From Beijerinckiaceae bacterium (GTDB lineage Bacteria; Pseudomonadota; Alphaproteobacteria; Rhizobiales; Beijerinckiaceae), in NCBI GenBank assembly GCA_030684835.1, contig JAUXWZ010000036.1, positions 62,001-126,000 on the forward strand: DNA of 64,000 nt. The letters run 5' to 3'. This document shows positions 33,200-41,146 of the stretch, in pieces. The notes under the pieces are model-generated. The model ran no database searches, was not told the DNA's origin, and was given only the letters and a program-made list of their open reading frames with translations. Both the position numbers and the translations under genes were made by a program. How positions within the stretch are numbered: position 1 is the first letter of the stretch; each line of letters opens with the position of its first letter.

Positions 33200-34225
33200 A
33201 TGTTTTCATGGAAAACTCTCCCGGTTGCTTTGCTGTGCTCATACGCTGGTGGCGTCCCGTCCGTTGGGCTGGCGCAAACCCCGGATCAGTTCTTCAAGGG
33301 AAAGACTTTGAACCTACTGATACCGACCAGCCAGGGCGGCGAGTACGATACACAGGCGAGGCTCGTTAGCCGGCACATCAGCCGCAGCCTGCCCGGAGGA
33401 CCACTAGTAATTGCACAAAACATGCCCGGCGCAGGTGGCGTGGTTATGGCAAATCATTTTTACAATCTTGCCCCCCGCGACGGAACAACGTTTGGGATCG
33501 TCTACAATGGCCTGCCCACGGTTCAGGCGCTCGGCGTGCAGAAAGTGCAGTTCAATGTGGGCGAGTTTAATTGGCTTGGAGCCATTTCGCCGACAGTCGA
33601 AACGATGGCGTTTTGGGGAACGTCGGGCATTCGTAGAGTCGAGGACGCCAGAGGGCGGGACGACGTCGTCGTCGGATCCGCAGGCACAAGCGGAATCACC
33701 TACTCGTTTCCGATGCTCCTGAACGAGTTTGCCGGAACGCGAATGAGGGTTGTAACCGGATACAAAGGTGGGAATGAAATTAACCTCGCGATGGAGCGAG
33801 GAGAAATCATGGGTCGCAGCAACACGCTTTCCAGTTGGCGGACCACACGTCCGGAATGGCTGGCGAACAACGACATTGTAATCGTCGCCTATGCGGGGCC
33901 GAGGCCGAAAGGTTTTGAGAAAATTCCGTCACTCGAGGACTTCGCGAAATCGGAAGACGATCGTGCGCTAATCCGCCTCGTGGCCTCTGCAGGCTCGCGA
34001 TTGGGTCGGCCATTCGCAACCCCGCCCGGTGTGCCCGGGCCTCGAGTGGAGGCTTTCCGGGCAGCCTTTGCCGCCGTGATGGCTGATCCCGAATTTCTCA
34101 AGGAAGCCGAAAAGCTTCGGGTTGAGGTGGATCCCGTGTCAGGTTTGGAACTCGAGAGAGTTGTGACCGAAGTCCTGGCGACGCCGGACCGCGTTCGCGA
34201 ACGCGGCAAACCATTCTTCAAGTGA
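33200..34225 (+). CDS. Bug/TctC-family periplasmic solute-binding protein (copy 10)
   Basis: A 341-residue binding protein with a signal peptide ending at LA-Q near residue 25. It is the most divergent of the subfamily in its first loop (SQGGEYDTQARL instead of GGGYDxYxR), while NMPGAGG, NLAPRDGT and ERGEIMGR remain. The expected WHT segment reads ETMAFWGTSG. A TTG at 33197 is adjacent, but the ATG at 33200 after GAGGAG is the better start. It has long gaps on both sides and is probably monocistronic. Confidence 0.9.
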   Translation: MFSWKTLPVALLCSYAGGVPSVGLAQTPDQFFKGKTLNLLIPTSQGGEYDTQARLVSRHISRSLPGGPLVIAQNMPGAGGVVMANHFYNLAPRDGTTFGIVYNGLPTVQALGVQKVQFNVGEFNWLGAISPTVETMAFWGTSGIRRVEDARGRDDVVVGSAGTSGITYSFPMLLNEFAGTRMRVVTGYKGGNEINLAMERGEIMGRSNTLSSWRTTRPEWLANNDIVIVAYAGPRPKGFEKIPSLEDFAKSEDDRALIRLVASAGSRLGRPFATPPGVPGPRVEAFRAAFAAVMADPEFLKEAEKLRVEVDPVSGLELERVVTEVLATPDRVRERGKPFFK

Positions 34226-34600
34226 GGGAAACCGAAAATCGCGGAAGCGACGATGCGAGATGCAAAGCGATTTGAAGAGCAGAACATCACCAAAGTAAGG
34301 GCGCGGACCGATTGCCTGCTTGCGAATTAAGTCTGGAGAGACTGTCCGGTTAGTAAGTCAGGACCTGTCCCGACAAATTCCTTGTGTAGCTGAGCCAGTA
34401 AACACCCTTGGGGAAATTGCTGCTGGCCCGATCGTCGTTCAAGAAGTTCACGAATGCGAGCGATCTGAGCCGAAACTTTCCTGTTCGAGTTCATTCGTCT
34501 GGCTTTGCAAGGCTTTCAGCTCAGCGAGGGACATGCTTTGGTATCGATAAGCGTACCATTATCGACGATACCTCTAAAGTAGCTGGAGAGACCTGACGAA
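34226..34600. other. Intergenic region upstream of the LhgO-like gene
   Basis: The 375-base gap shows no gene. Its notable element is the inverted repeat GGTATCG (34540-34546) / CGATACC (34566-34572), separated by 19 bases and ending 28 bases before the next ATG, which could be an operator of the downstream gene. Confidence 0.45.
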
Positions 34601-35716
34601 ATGATGGACACCGACGTGATCGTGGTGGGAGCCGGTGTTGTTGGCCTGGCCGTGGCCCGAGAATGCGCAATACACGGGCTGTCCGTCATCGTCTTGGAAC
34701 AAGCATCGCACATCGGCTCTGAGACATCCTCGCGTAATAGCGAGGTCATTCATTCCGGAATTTACTACCCGACCGGCAGCCTAAAGGCTCGCTTGTGCAT
34801 CGAGGGCCGGCGCCTGCTCTATCCGTACCTTGATAGCCACAACGTGCCACACAGGCAGATCGGCAAGCTTATCGTGGCGACCGATGAAGGCGAACTCGAG
34901 GGCCTGGGGCGCCTATTACGGCAGGGCGAAATCAACGGTTGCGATGATCTGCGGATCATCGAAGGGCCGGCTGTGCGCAGACTCGAACCCATGCTCGCTT
35001 CAGTCGGGGGAATGTTGTCGCCCTGCACCGGGATTCTCGATAGCCATTCCTACATGCTCGCGCTGCAGGGAGACGCCGAGGACCATGGAGCGGCCATCGC
35101 TTTCCAAACCCCCTTTCTCAGCGCACGCGTGGGTAACGGATACTTCGCCGTAAGAACGGGCGGGAGGGAGCTAGCGGAGCTAAGGACCCGTTTCCTGATC
35201 AACGCCGGGGCTCTCCATGCGTCTTGCATTGCACGCGCCATTGAGGGACTCGATCCGAGCCTCGTACCTGAAACCCTCTATGCGAAAGGCAATTATTTTA
35301 GGTTAGCTGGCCGTGCGCCGTTCTCAAGGCTCATATATCCGGCTCCCCAGACGCATGGCCTGGGAATTCATCTCACTCTGGATATGGCGGGGTCGGCTCG
35401 GTTCGGGCCCGATGTTCAGTGGATAGAGAAGATCGATTACAAGGTCGATGAAACGCGCATACCTTTGTTCCAAAGAGCAATCCGACGCTACTGGCCAGCC
35501 CTGCCCGACGACGCGTTAGTTCCTGGCTACTCGGGAATCCGGCCCAAGATTTCGGGGCCCGGCAATTCGGCTCCTGACTTCCGCATAGACGGGCCGGAGG
35601 TCCATGGATTGGACGGCCTCGTCAATCTGTTCGGTATCGAGAGTCCCGGTCTAACATCCTCTCTCGCGATCGCCACCGAAACACTGCGCCGGCTCACGGG
35701 CAGCGCGATCCACTAA
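34601..35716 (+). CDS. NAD(P)/FAD-dependent oxidoreductase, L-2-hydroxyglutarate dehydrogenase (LhgO)-like
   Basis: A 371-residue DAO-family flavoprotein. The dinucleotide-binding motif VVGAGVVGLAVAREC is at the N terminus. NSEVIHSGIYY near residue 48 and GKLIVAT near 88 are typical of the LhgO/L2HGDH group, and the C terminus has GYSGIRPKISGPG. The LhgO family oxidises L-2-hydroxyglutarate to 2-oxoglutarate with electrons going to quinone. The length is a little under the E. coli enzyme (422), so a related alpha-hydroxyacid substrate is possible. GGAGAG precedes the ATG. Confidence 0.85.
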   Translation: MMDTDVIVVGAGVVGLAVARECAIHGLSVIVLEQASHIGSETSSRNSEVIHSGIYYPTGSLKARLCIEGRRLLYPYLDSHNVPHRQIGKLIVATDEGELEGLGRLLRQGEINGCDDLRIIEGPAVRRLEPMLASVGGMLSPCTGILDSHSYMLALQGDAEDHGAAIAFQTPFLSARVGNGYFAVRTGGRELAELRTRFLINAGALHASCIARAIEGLDPSLVPETLYAKGNYFRLAGRAPFSRLIYPAPQTHGLGIHLTLDMAGSARFGPDVQWIEKIDYKVDETRIPLFQRAIRRYWPALPDDALVPGYSGIRPKISGPGNSAPDFRIDGPEVHGLDGLVNLFGIESPGLTSSLAIATETLRRLTGSAIH

Positions 35717-35775
35717 GGAGCAACCATGGGTCACGTCTTGCGATTTCGTCGACGGCTAAAGCTCTGGAGGGCAAG

Positions 35776-36810
35776 TCAGCTCACTTCCGTCCAGTACAGG
35801 TCTGGGGTCAACTGGCCCGACCCCTGTAGGTACTTAAGCTCCGCCAGTCTTGTGAACGGCGAATAATTGAACATCTGCTCCGTTAGACCAACTCGCTTGA
35901 AAATGGAGCGTAGCTGAGAAGCGCCACGCGCTGCATCCCACTGACACCGGAAGTCCGGCATCACGCGATGGATCTTTCCAAATGACACTCGATAACTTCG
36001 ATTATCGCCACCCAGGTCGCCCATCATCAAATCACAACCCGGGAAAGCGGCGGCGACGATCGCGGCGATCTCGCGAACTTGATAGTTTTGCGCATCGCTT
36101 CCAACATTGAAGGCCTCGCCCGCAACATCCTGGGGAGGCGCCTTTATAGAGCAGGCAATTGCCTGACAAATGTCTTCGATATGGACAAGGGGACGCCAGG
36201 GCGAGCCATCGCTCACCATGCGGATTTGTTTGGTCGTCCATGCCCACCCTGCGAGGTTATTCAGGACGAGATCGAACCTTTGACGCGGACTGGCTCCGAA
36301 CGCCGTCGCGTTGCGCAGGATGACGGGTGTGAAAGTCTTCGACGCGAGCGCACGCAGCGCTTTCTCCACCAGGGTCTTACACTGCGCATAGGCCGTCTGT
36401 GGATCGACTGCGGATTCCTCATCCTTTTCTGCAGAGCCGCCAGCGCCGTAGATGCTGCAGGAGGAGGCATAGATGAAGCGAGAGACGCCCGCCGCCTTGC
36501 AATTCTCTGCAAGCCGGGCAGACCCTTCGTAGTTGATTTGCATGGTCAAAGAAGGGTCATTCTCGCCAAGTGGGTCGTTTGATAGTTCAGCGAGATGAAC
36601 CACCACGTCATATCCGCTGAGGTCAGCAATCTCTATCCGCCGCAAATCCCGGTGGATGACTCTGGGACGGCTCCGCCCATCCTCAAAAAGCCAACCCCGC
36701 CGATACAGGCCAGTGTCAATTGCGGTAACGTCAAAGCCCCGCTCCATGAGGTTTGGCCCGAGGATGGCGCCGATATACCCGTCGGCTCCCGTGATCAGCA
36801 CTTTAGTCAT
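35776..36810 (-). CDS. NAD-dependent epimerase/dehydratase family protein
   Basis: An extended SDR of 344 residues acting on nucleotide sugars. The N-terminal motif is GADGYIGAIL, the active-site Ser lies in SSCSIYG, and the Tyr-Lys pair is YAQCK. RPLVHIEDICQA near residue 208 is the standard substrate-domain motif. It may be a 4-epimerase or 4,6-dehydratase; the exact reaction is not clear. It is followed leftwards by a long gap and preceded by a glycosyltransferase-like gene on the same strand, so the two probably form a unit divergent from the cytidylyltransferase operon. Confidence 0.88.
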   Translation of the reverse strand: MTKVLITGADGYIGAILGPNLMERGFDVTAIDTGLYRRGWLFEDGRSRPRVIHRDLRRIEIADLSGYDVVVHLAELSNDPLGENDPSLTMQINYEGSARLAENCKAAGVSRFIYASSCSIYGAGGSAEKDEESAVDPQTAYAQCKTLVEKALRALASKTFTPVILRNATAFGASPRQRFDLVLNNLAGWAWTTKQIRMVSDGSPWRPLVHIEDICQAIACSIKAPPQDVAGEAFNVGSDAQNYQVREIAAIVAAAFPGCDLMMGDLGGDNRSYRVSFGKIHRVMPDFRCQWDAARGASQLRSIFKRVGLTEQMFNYSPFTRLAELKYLQGSGQLTPDLYWTEVS

Positions 36811-36904
36811 ATCTGCTCGCTTGATTGGTGATGCGGTTAGATGACGTTTTTCCTGCAGAGGCTTGGCTCACGCTAATGGTCAGATGTTCTCTCATTGGGC
36901 AACT

Positions 36905-38104
36905 TCAGGGGCTTCGCGCAGCGGTATCTTTCTGCATGCTGTTCGCCCACCCCGTCAAAAGACTTTGTCTTTCGGCAATTGCCGACGTGGAAGGAAGGCC
37001 GCAGACCTCCAAGACCTCCTGCCACCGATGAGACCAATCGTGACGTAAGTGGCTCTCCATTACGTTGGTGCGCCTGATCCCGTTCAGGCGCTCCGCGTCG
37101 CTGTCGAACTCCTTAAGAATTTCGATAATATCCTCGGGATGCTCTGGAATTTCCAACACTGAATCTGGCCAATCGAAGCACTCTCTGAATTCTGCACACT
37201 TCGGCTTTGATCCAATCATCACAGCGCCGCCTGCAGCGCCTTCGAAATAGCGCATGGAAAGGGCGACCTCTCCGGAAGCTTCCCTCGCCTTCAACGCGCT
37301 GCCAATTGTGTGGTCGAAGGTAACAAAGTATTTGCTGCGTTTGATCAGATCGGCAGTCATCTGGCGGCTTTCCGCCCAATCGATCACGACGCCGCTATGG
37401 GTAGTGTCAAACAGATAAAGGAGATCATTCTTCTGCATCGCTTCAGACAGCTGACGATGGACGGCAGGAGCTCGTCGGCCCATGCTGTAGACGTCAATGC
37501 TGCGAGCCGGAAGGTGCGGGAAGGGAGAAGCGGCGACGCAATCCGCAGCCAATGGAAGAAATGTGCAGGGAGCGCGCGTCATCTTCTGTAGATTTGGTAT
37601 ACTGCTCGCGTTCAACAAGAACAGGTGATCGAAACGATCAAGATACTTCATGTATCCTTTTTGATCTTTTAGCAGATTCGACCAGCTCTCCATGATGAAA
37701 GCCACACGGAACCTTGAGCATTCTTCCCAGCCGTGAATATTATCAAGATTTGAAAGGTCGTGGACGAAGGAACAGGCATAAAAGAAAAGATCATACTTCT
37801 CCTTCAAGCGAACCGGCTGCGCCACTGGCAGTCGAACCATGCCAAGTTGGTTTCTAAACTTCGCGTACGCTCGCCGTAGTTCACGCCCCGCCTTATCGCG
37901 GATCGGTTCGGCCGAACGATATAGTTGGCTTGGCTCCTGCAAAGGCGGCGGAGCTAGTAGAGTGCAATCCGACAGCCCGTATGCAACCTTACAGAATTCA
38001 TACATTATCCCATTATAGGATTGCATGTATGTGTTGTACGGGGAACAAAGCAGGACTTTCGCGTCGGCCATTGGGCTCAGAACCATTGTTAGCTTTAGGT
38101 TCAT
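36905..38104 (-). CDS. Glycosyltransferase-like protein (GT-B fold, CgeB-like)
   Basis: A 399-residue protein with features of CgeB/spore-maturation-type GT-B glycosyltransferases: a C-terminal segment with SMRYFEGAAGGAVMIG (a nucleotide-sugar contact region) near residue 286, then IPEHPEDIIEIL and a MESHLRHDWSHRWQEVL tail. The N-terminal half has LLCSPYNTYMQSYNGIMYEF. Several in-frame ATGs (38104, 38086, 38071) lack a clear ribosome site, so the true start is uncertain. Base composition is slightly lower in GC than its neighbours, common for surface-polysaccharide genes. Donor and acceptor are unknown. Confidence 0.7.
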   Translation of the reverse strand: MNLKLTMVLSPMADAKVLLCSPYNTYMQSYNGIMYEFCKVAYGLSDCTLLAPPPLQEPSQLYRSAEPIRDKAGRELRRAYAKFRNQLGMVRLPVAQPVRLKEKYDLFFYACSFVHDLSNLDNIHGWEECSRFRVAFIMESWSNLLKDQKGYMKYLDRFDHLFLLNASSIPNLQKMTRAPCTFLPLAADCVAASPFPHLPARSIDVYSMGRRAPAVHRQLSEAMQKNDLLYLFDTTHSGVVIDWAESRQMTADLIKRSKYFVTFDHTIGSALKAREASGEVALSMRYFEGAAGGAVMIGSKPKCAEFRECFDWPDSVLEIPEHPEDIIEILKEFDSDAERLNGIRRTNVMESHLRHDWSHRWQEVLEVCGLPSTSAIAERQSLLTGWANSMQKDTAARSP

Positions 38105-38221
38105 TATGGAGGGAACCTTCAGCGCGGCAAGAAGTTTTCATCTCCGGCGAAGCTTTTTTTTAGAGTAAGAGTGCCCCGGGGGGGTTAGTATGTAAATCCC
38201 GGGCTTTCAGATGGAGCGATC

Positions 38222-39061
38222 ATGAAGCTCGTGATCTTGGCTGGCGGTCTTGGGACACGCATCTCGGAAGAAACGGCGATCAGGCCGAAACCGATGGTTG
38301 AAATCGGGGAGCACCCGATCATCTGGCACATTATTCAGCTCTATTCCGCCTACGGGATCAATGACATCATCATTTGCTTGGGATATCGCGGATCCGTCAT
38401 CAAGGAATATTTCTCCAACTACTTCCTCCAGAATTGCGACGTCACTATTGATATGCGCAATGACCGGCGAACGATACATAGCCATTGCGCAGAGCCGTGG
38501 CGGATCACGCTTGTGGATACCGGGCTAGAAACAATGACCGGAGGGCGGTTACGTCGAGTCCGTAATTTTCTCGATGCCGACGAGCCGTTCTGCTTTACCT
38601 ACGGCGACGGCCTTGCTGACATAAATATAGATCAGCTCGCCGCGTTTCATCGCGCCCAGGGCCGCCTTGCGACGCTCACCGCTGTGCGTCCGCCCGGGCG
38701 CTTTGGGGCGCTTACGTTGCAGGCGGGCAGCAATTTGGTGGAAGGTTTTCGCGAAAAACCGCAGGGTGACGGAGTTTGGGTGAACGGCGGTTTCTTTGTC
38801 CTCCAGCCGCAGGTGATCGACTACATCAAGGGCGATACGTGCATCTGGGAAGCCGAGCCGCTTGAGCAGATTGCTCAAGACGGACAACTCGCAGCCTTCC
38901 GTCATGAAGGTTTCTGGCAACCGATGGATACGCTTCGCGACAAGAAATTGCTCAACGATCTGTGGGCGAGCGGGAAAGCGCCGTGGAAAATCTGCCGAGA
39001 TACGCGGTCGGAAGTCCCCAAATATCGACGAGCCGTTGAACCGGCCACAGGCGGGCGTTGA
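38222..39061 (+). CDS. rfbF: Glucose-1-phosphate cytidylyltransferase
   Basis: A 279-residue nucleotidyltransferase. [13 protein letters not shown] followed by RPKPMVEIG is the RfbF-type nucleotide-binding motif. [10 protein letters not shown] near residue 121 and GGFFVL near 198 are also typical. It makes CDP-glucose from CTP and glucose-1-phosphate for deoxysugar or branched-sugar synthesis. It is about 20 residues longer than common RfbF, with the extra length at the C terminus. GGAG precedes the ATG. The 4,6-dehydratase (RfbG) partner is not in the window, unless the epimerase at 35776 substitutes. Confidence 0.88.
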   Translation: MKLVILAGGLGTRISEETAIRPKPMVEIGEHPIIWHIIQLYSAYGINDIIICLGYRGSVIKEYFSNYFLQNCDVTIDMRNDRRTIHSHCAEPWRITLVDTGLETMTGGRLRRVRNFLDADEPFCFTYGDGLADINIDQLAAFHRAQGRLATLTAVRPPGRFGALTLQAGSNLVEGFREKPQGDGVWVNGGFFVLQPQVIDYIKGDTCIWEAEPLEQIAQDGQLAAFRHEGFWQPMDTLRDKKLLNDLWASGKAPWKICRDTRSEVPKYRRAVEPATGGR

Positions 39062-39141
39062 TCCTGAACGGAGACGCTGCTGTCGCCGTTGCAATTTGTT
39101 TTTCGCGCCTGTTTCTCGCCAGAAAAATCGGTAGGATCAGC

Positions 39142-39684
39142 ATGCACTTTCATGAGACGCCTCTTGCGGGGGCCTTCGCCATCGACCTTGACGAGAAGCC
39201 CGACGCGCGCGGCTTTTTCGCACGCAGCTTCTGCGCTGCCGAATTCAAGGCGCACGGCCTCACGACCGTGATCGTCCAAAGCAATCTTTCTTTCAATCAC
39301 CTGCGCGGCACACTGCGCGGCATGCACTATCAGAGCGAACCCGCTACTGAGGCCAAGCTCGTGCGCTGCCTGCGCGGTGCTATTTACGATGTAATCGTCG
39401 ACATGCGGCCGGCCTCGCTGACCTATCTCCAGCACTTTGGGATCGAGTTGAACGAAGCCAACCGTCGTATGCTTTACGTGCCGGAGATGTTTGCTCACGG
39501 CTACCAGGCGCTTACCGACGGCGCGGAGGTGTCGTATCAGGTGAGCGCCTTCTATGCGCCCGAATGTGAACGTGGATTGCGGCATGACGACCCTGGCCTG
39601 GGCATCGTCTGGCCGATACCTGTCACTGCGATTTCCGAGAAGGACACCGCCTGGCCGCTGATCGCGAGCAAAACAGGCAAGTAA
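39142..39684 (+). CDS. rfbC: dTDP-4-dehydrorhamnose 3,5-epimerase (RfbC)-like protein
   Basis: A 180-residue cupin-fold epimerase matching the RfbC length. The catalytic His is in LRGMHYQ near residue 63, the base-assisting Asp region in VIVDMRPAS, and the Tyr in VSAFYAPECERGLRHDDP. The long frame is open from 39058, but the TAGGA site and family start favour the ATG at 39142. Next to a cytidylyltransferase, it may act on a CDP-sugar rather than dTDP-rhamnose precursors, so the specific name is tentative. Confidence 0.82.
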   Translation: MHFHETPLAGAFAIDLDEKPDARGFFARSFCAAEFKAHGLTTVIVQSNLSFNHLRGTLRGMHYQSEPATEAKLVRCLRGAIYDVIVDMRPASLTYLQHFGIELNEANRRMLYVPEMFAHGYQALTDGAEVSYQVSAFYAPECERGLRHDDPGLGIVWPIPVTAISEKDTAWPLIASKTGK

Positions 39685-39715
39685 AGCCGCAGCATGACTT
39701 GAAGAGGATGCATTT

Positions 39716-41035
39716 ATGATCATTGTCGACTCGGCTCTCCGAAGGCGCGCGGCCGAAGGCAAACCCGTACGGGTCGCGATGATCGGCGCGGGCTTCCAGG
39801 CCCGCGGGATCGCCAACCAGATCGTCAACTTTGTGCCGGGCATGCGCCTCGTCGGGATCGCCAACCGCACGCTTTCATCGGCGCGGCGATGCTACGCGGA
39901 GGCGGGTCTGACGGAGGACGCCATCGTCGAGGCCCAAACACGGGACCAGGCAGATAAGGCCATCTTGGACGGAAGGGCGGTGATTACCGAAGACCCCTGC
40001 GTCCTTTGCGCCGCCGATGGAGTCGACGTCATCATCGAGGTAACCGGAGCGATCGAGCATGGCGCACGCGTGACGCTGGAGGCCATCGCCAACGGGAAGC
40101 ACGTAGTGCTCATGAACGCCGAAGTTGACGGCGCGGTTGGCCCCATCCTGAAGGTCCGCGCCGACCGCGCCGGCGTGATCGTGAGCGGTTGCGACGGGGA
40201 CCAGCCGGCTGTGCAGATGAACCTCTATCGATTCGTCCGCAGCATTGGCCTCACCCCGCTGCTGTGCGGCAACGTGAAGGGTCTGCAGGACGTCAATCGG
40301 ACGCCAACCACACAGAAAGCCTTTGCGGAGAAGTGGGGTCAGGACCCGTATATGGTTACGAGTTTCGCTGACGGCACAAAAATCAGCTTCGAGCAGGCGA
40401 TTGTCGCCAACGCTACCGGTATGCGCGTCGCCCGCCGGGGAATGCTTGGCTACGATCATAGCGGACACATTGACGAATTAACGACGCGTTATGACATCGA
40501 CGAATTGCGAGAACTCGGCGGGATCGTGGACTATGTGGTCGGCGCCAAACCGGGGCCCGGCGTCTTCGTGCTCGCGACGCACGACGATCCAAAACAGCGT
40601 CAGTATCTCAATCTCTACAAGCTGGGCGAAGGCCCCTTGTATAATTTTTACACGCCGTATCACCTCTGTCATTTCGAGGCGCCTCTCACGGCAGCGCGTG
40701 TCGCGCTTTTCGCGGATGCGGCCATCGCACCTATCGCCGGGCCGAAGGTGGAAGTTGTCACGATCGCCAAGCGCGATCTGGCCGGGGGCGAGATGATAGA
40801 CCGTCTCGGCGGCTACATGACCTACGGCGAGGCTGAGAACGCGGAGGTCTGCGCTGCCGAAGACCTTCTGCCGGTTGCCGTGGCGGAGGGATGTCGTCTC
40901 CTTCGGAGCGTCGCGAAAGGCGCCTCGATCACCTATGCCGATGTCGAACTTCCGCCCGGACGCTTGATCGATCGCCTCCGCGACGAGCAGGCAAAGCTCT
41001 TCGGATTGGAGCGCCCGGCGAGGCGTCTGCCCTGA
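39716..41035 (+). CDS. SAF-domain NAD(P)-dependent dehydrogenase (homoserine dehydrogenase-like)
   Basis: A 439-residue protein with an N-terminal Rossmann domain (VAMIGAGFQARGIANQI near residue 20), a homoserine dehydrogenase-like catalytic middle (IEVTGAIEHG and KHVVLMNAEVDG), and a C-terminal SAF-type region (VAEGCRLLRSVAKGASITYADVELP) like that of antifreeze/sialic acid enzymes. Proteins of this composite are found beside surface-sugar clusters, and here it follows RfbC by 31 bases after AGAGGA. The substrate is not known; a branched-sugar synthesis role is a guess from neighbours. Confidence 0.8.
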   Translation: MIIVDSALRRRAAEGKPVRVAMIGAGFQARGIANQIVNFVPGMRLVGIANRTLSSARRCYAEAGLTEDAIVEAQTRDQADKAILDGRAVITEDPCVLCAADGVDVIIEVTGAIEHGARVTLEAIANGKHVVLMNAEVDGAVGPILKVRADRAGVIVSGCDGDQPAVQMNLYRFVRSIGLTPLLCGNVKGLQDVNRTPTTQKAFAEKWGQDPYMVTSFADGTKISFEQAIVANATGMRVARRGMLGYDHSGHIDELTTRYDIDELRELGGIVDYVVGAKPGPGVFVLATHDDPKQRQYLNLYKLGEGPLYNFYTPYHLCHFEAPLTAARVALFADAAIAPIAGPKVEVVTIAKRDLAGGEMIDRLGGYMTYGEAENAEVCAAEDLLPVAVAEGCRLLRSVAKGASITYADVELPPGRLIDRLRDEQAKLFGLERPARRLP

Positions 41036-41146
41036 CACCTCAGATTTTTGCGTGGAAGGCTCCAGAGGTGCAGACGCCGGTGGCGAGGAGAAAACCCCTT
41101 CGGTCTGTTGCAGCTTGTCGGCCAGGCCGCGCCTTTGGAACGCTTG

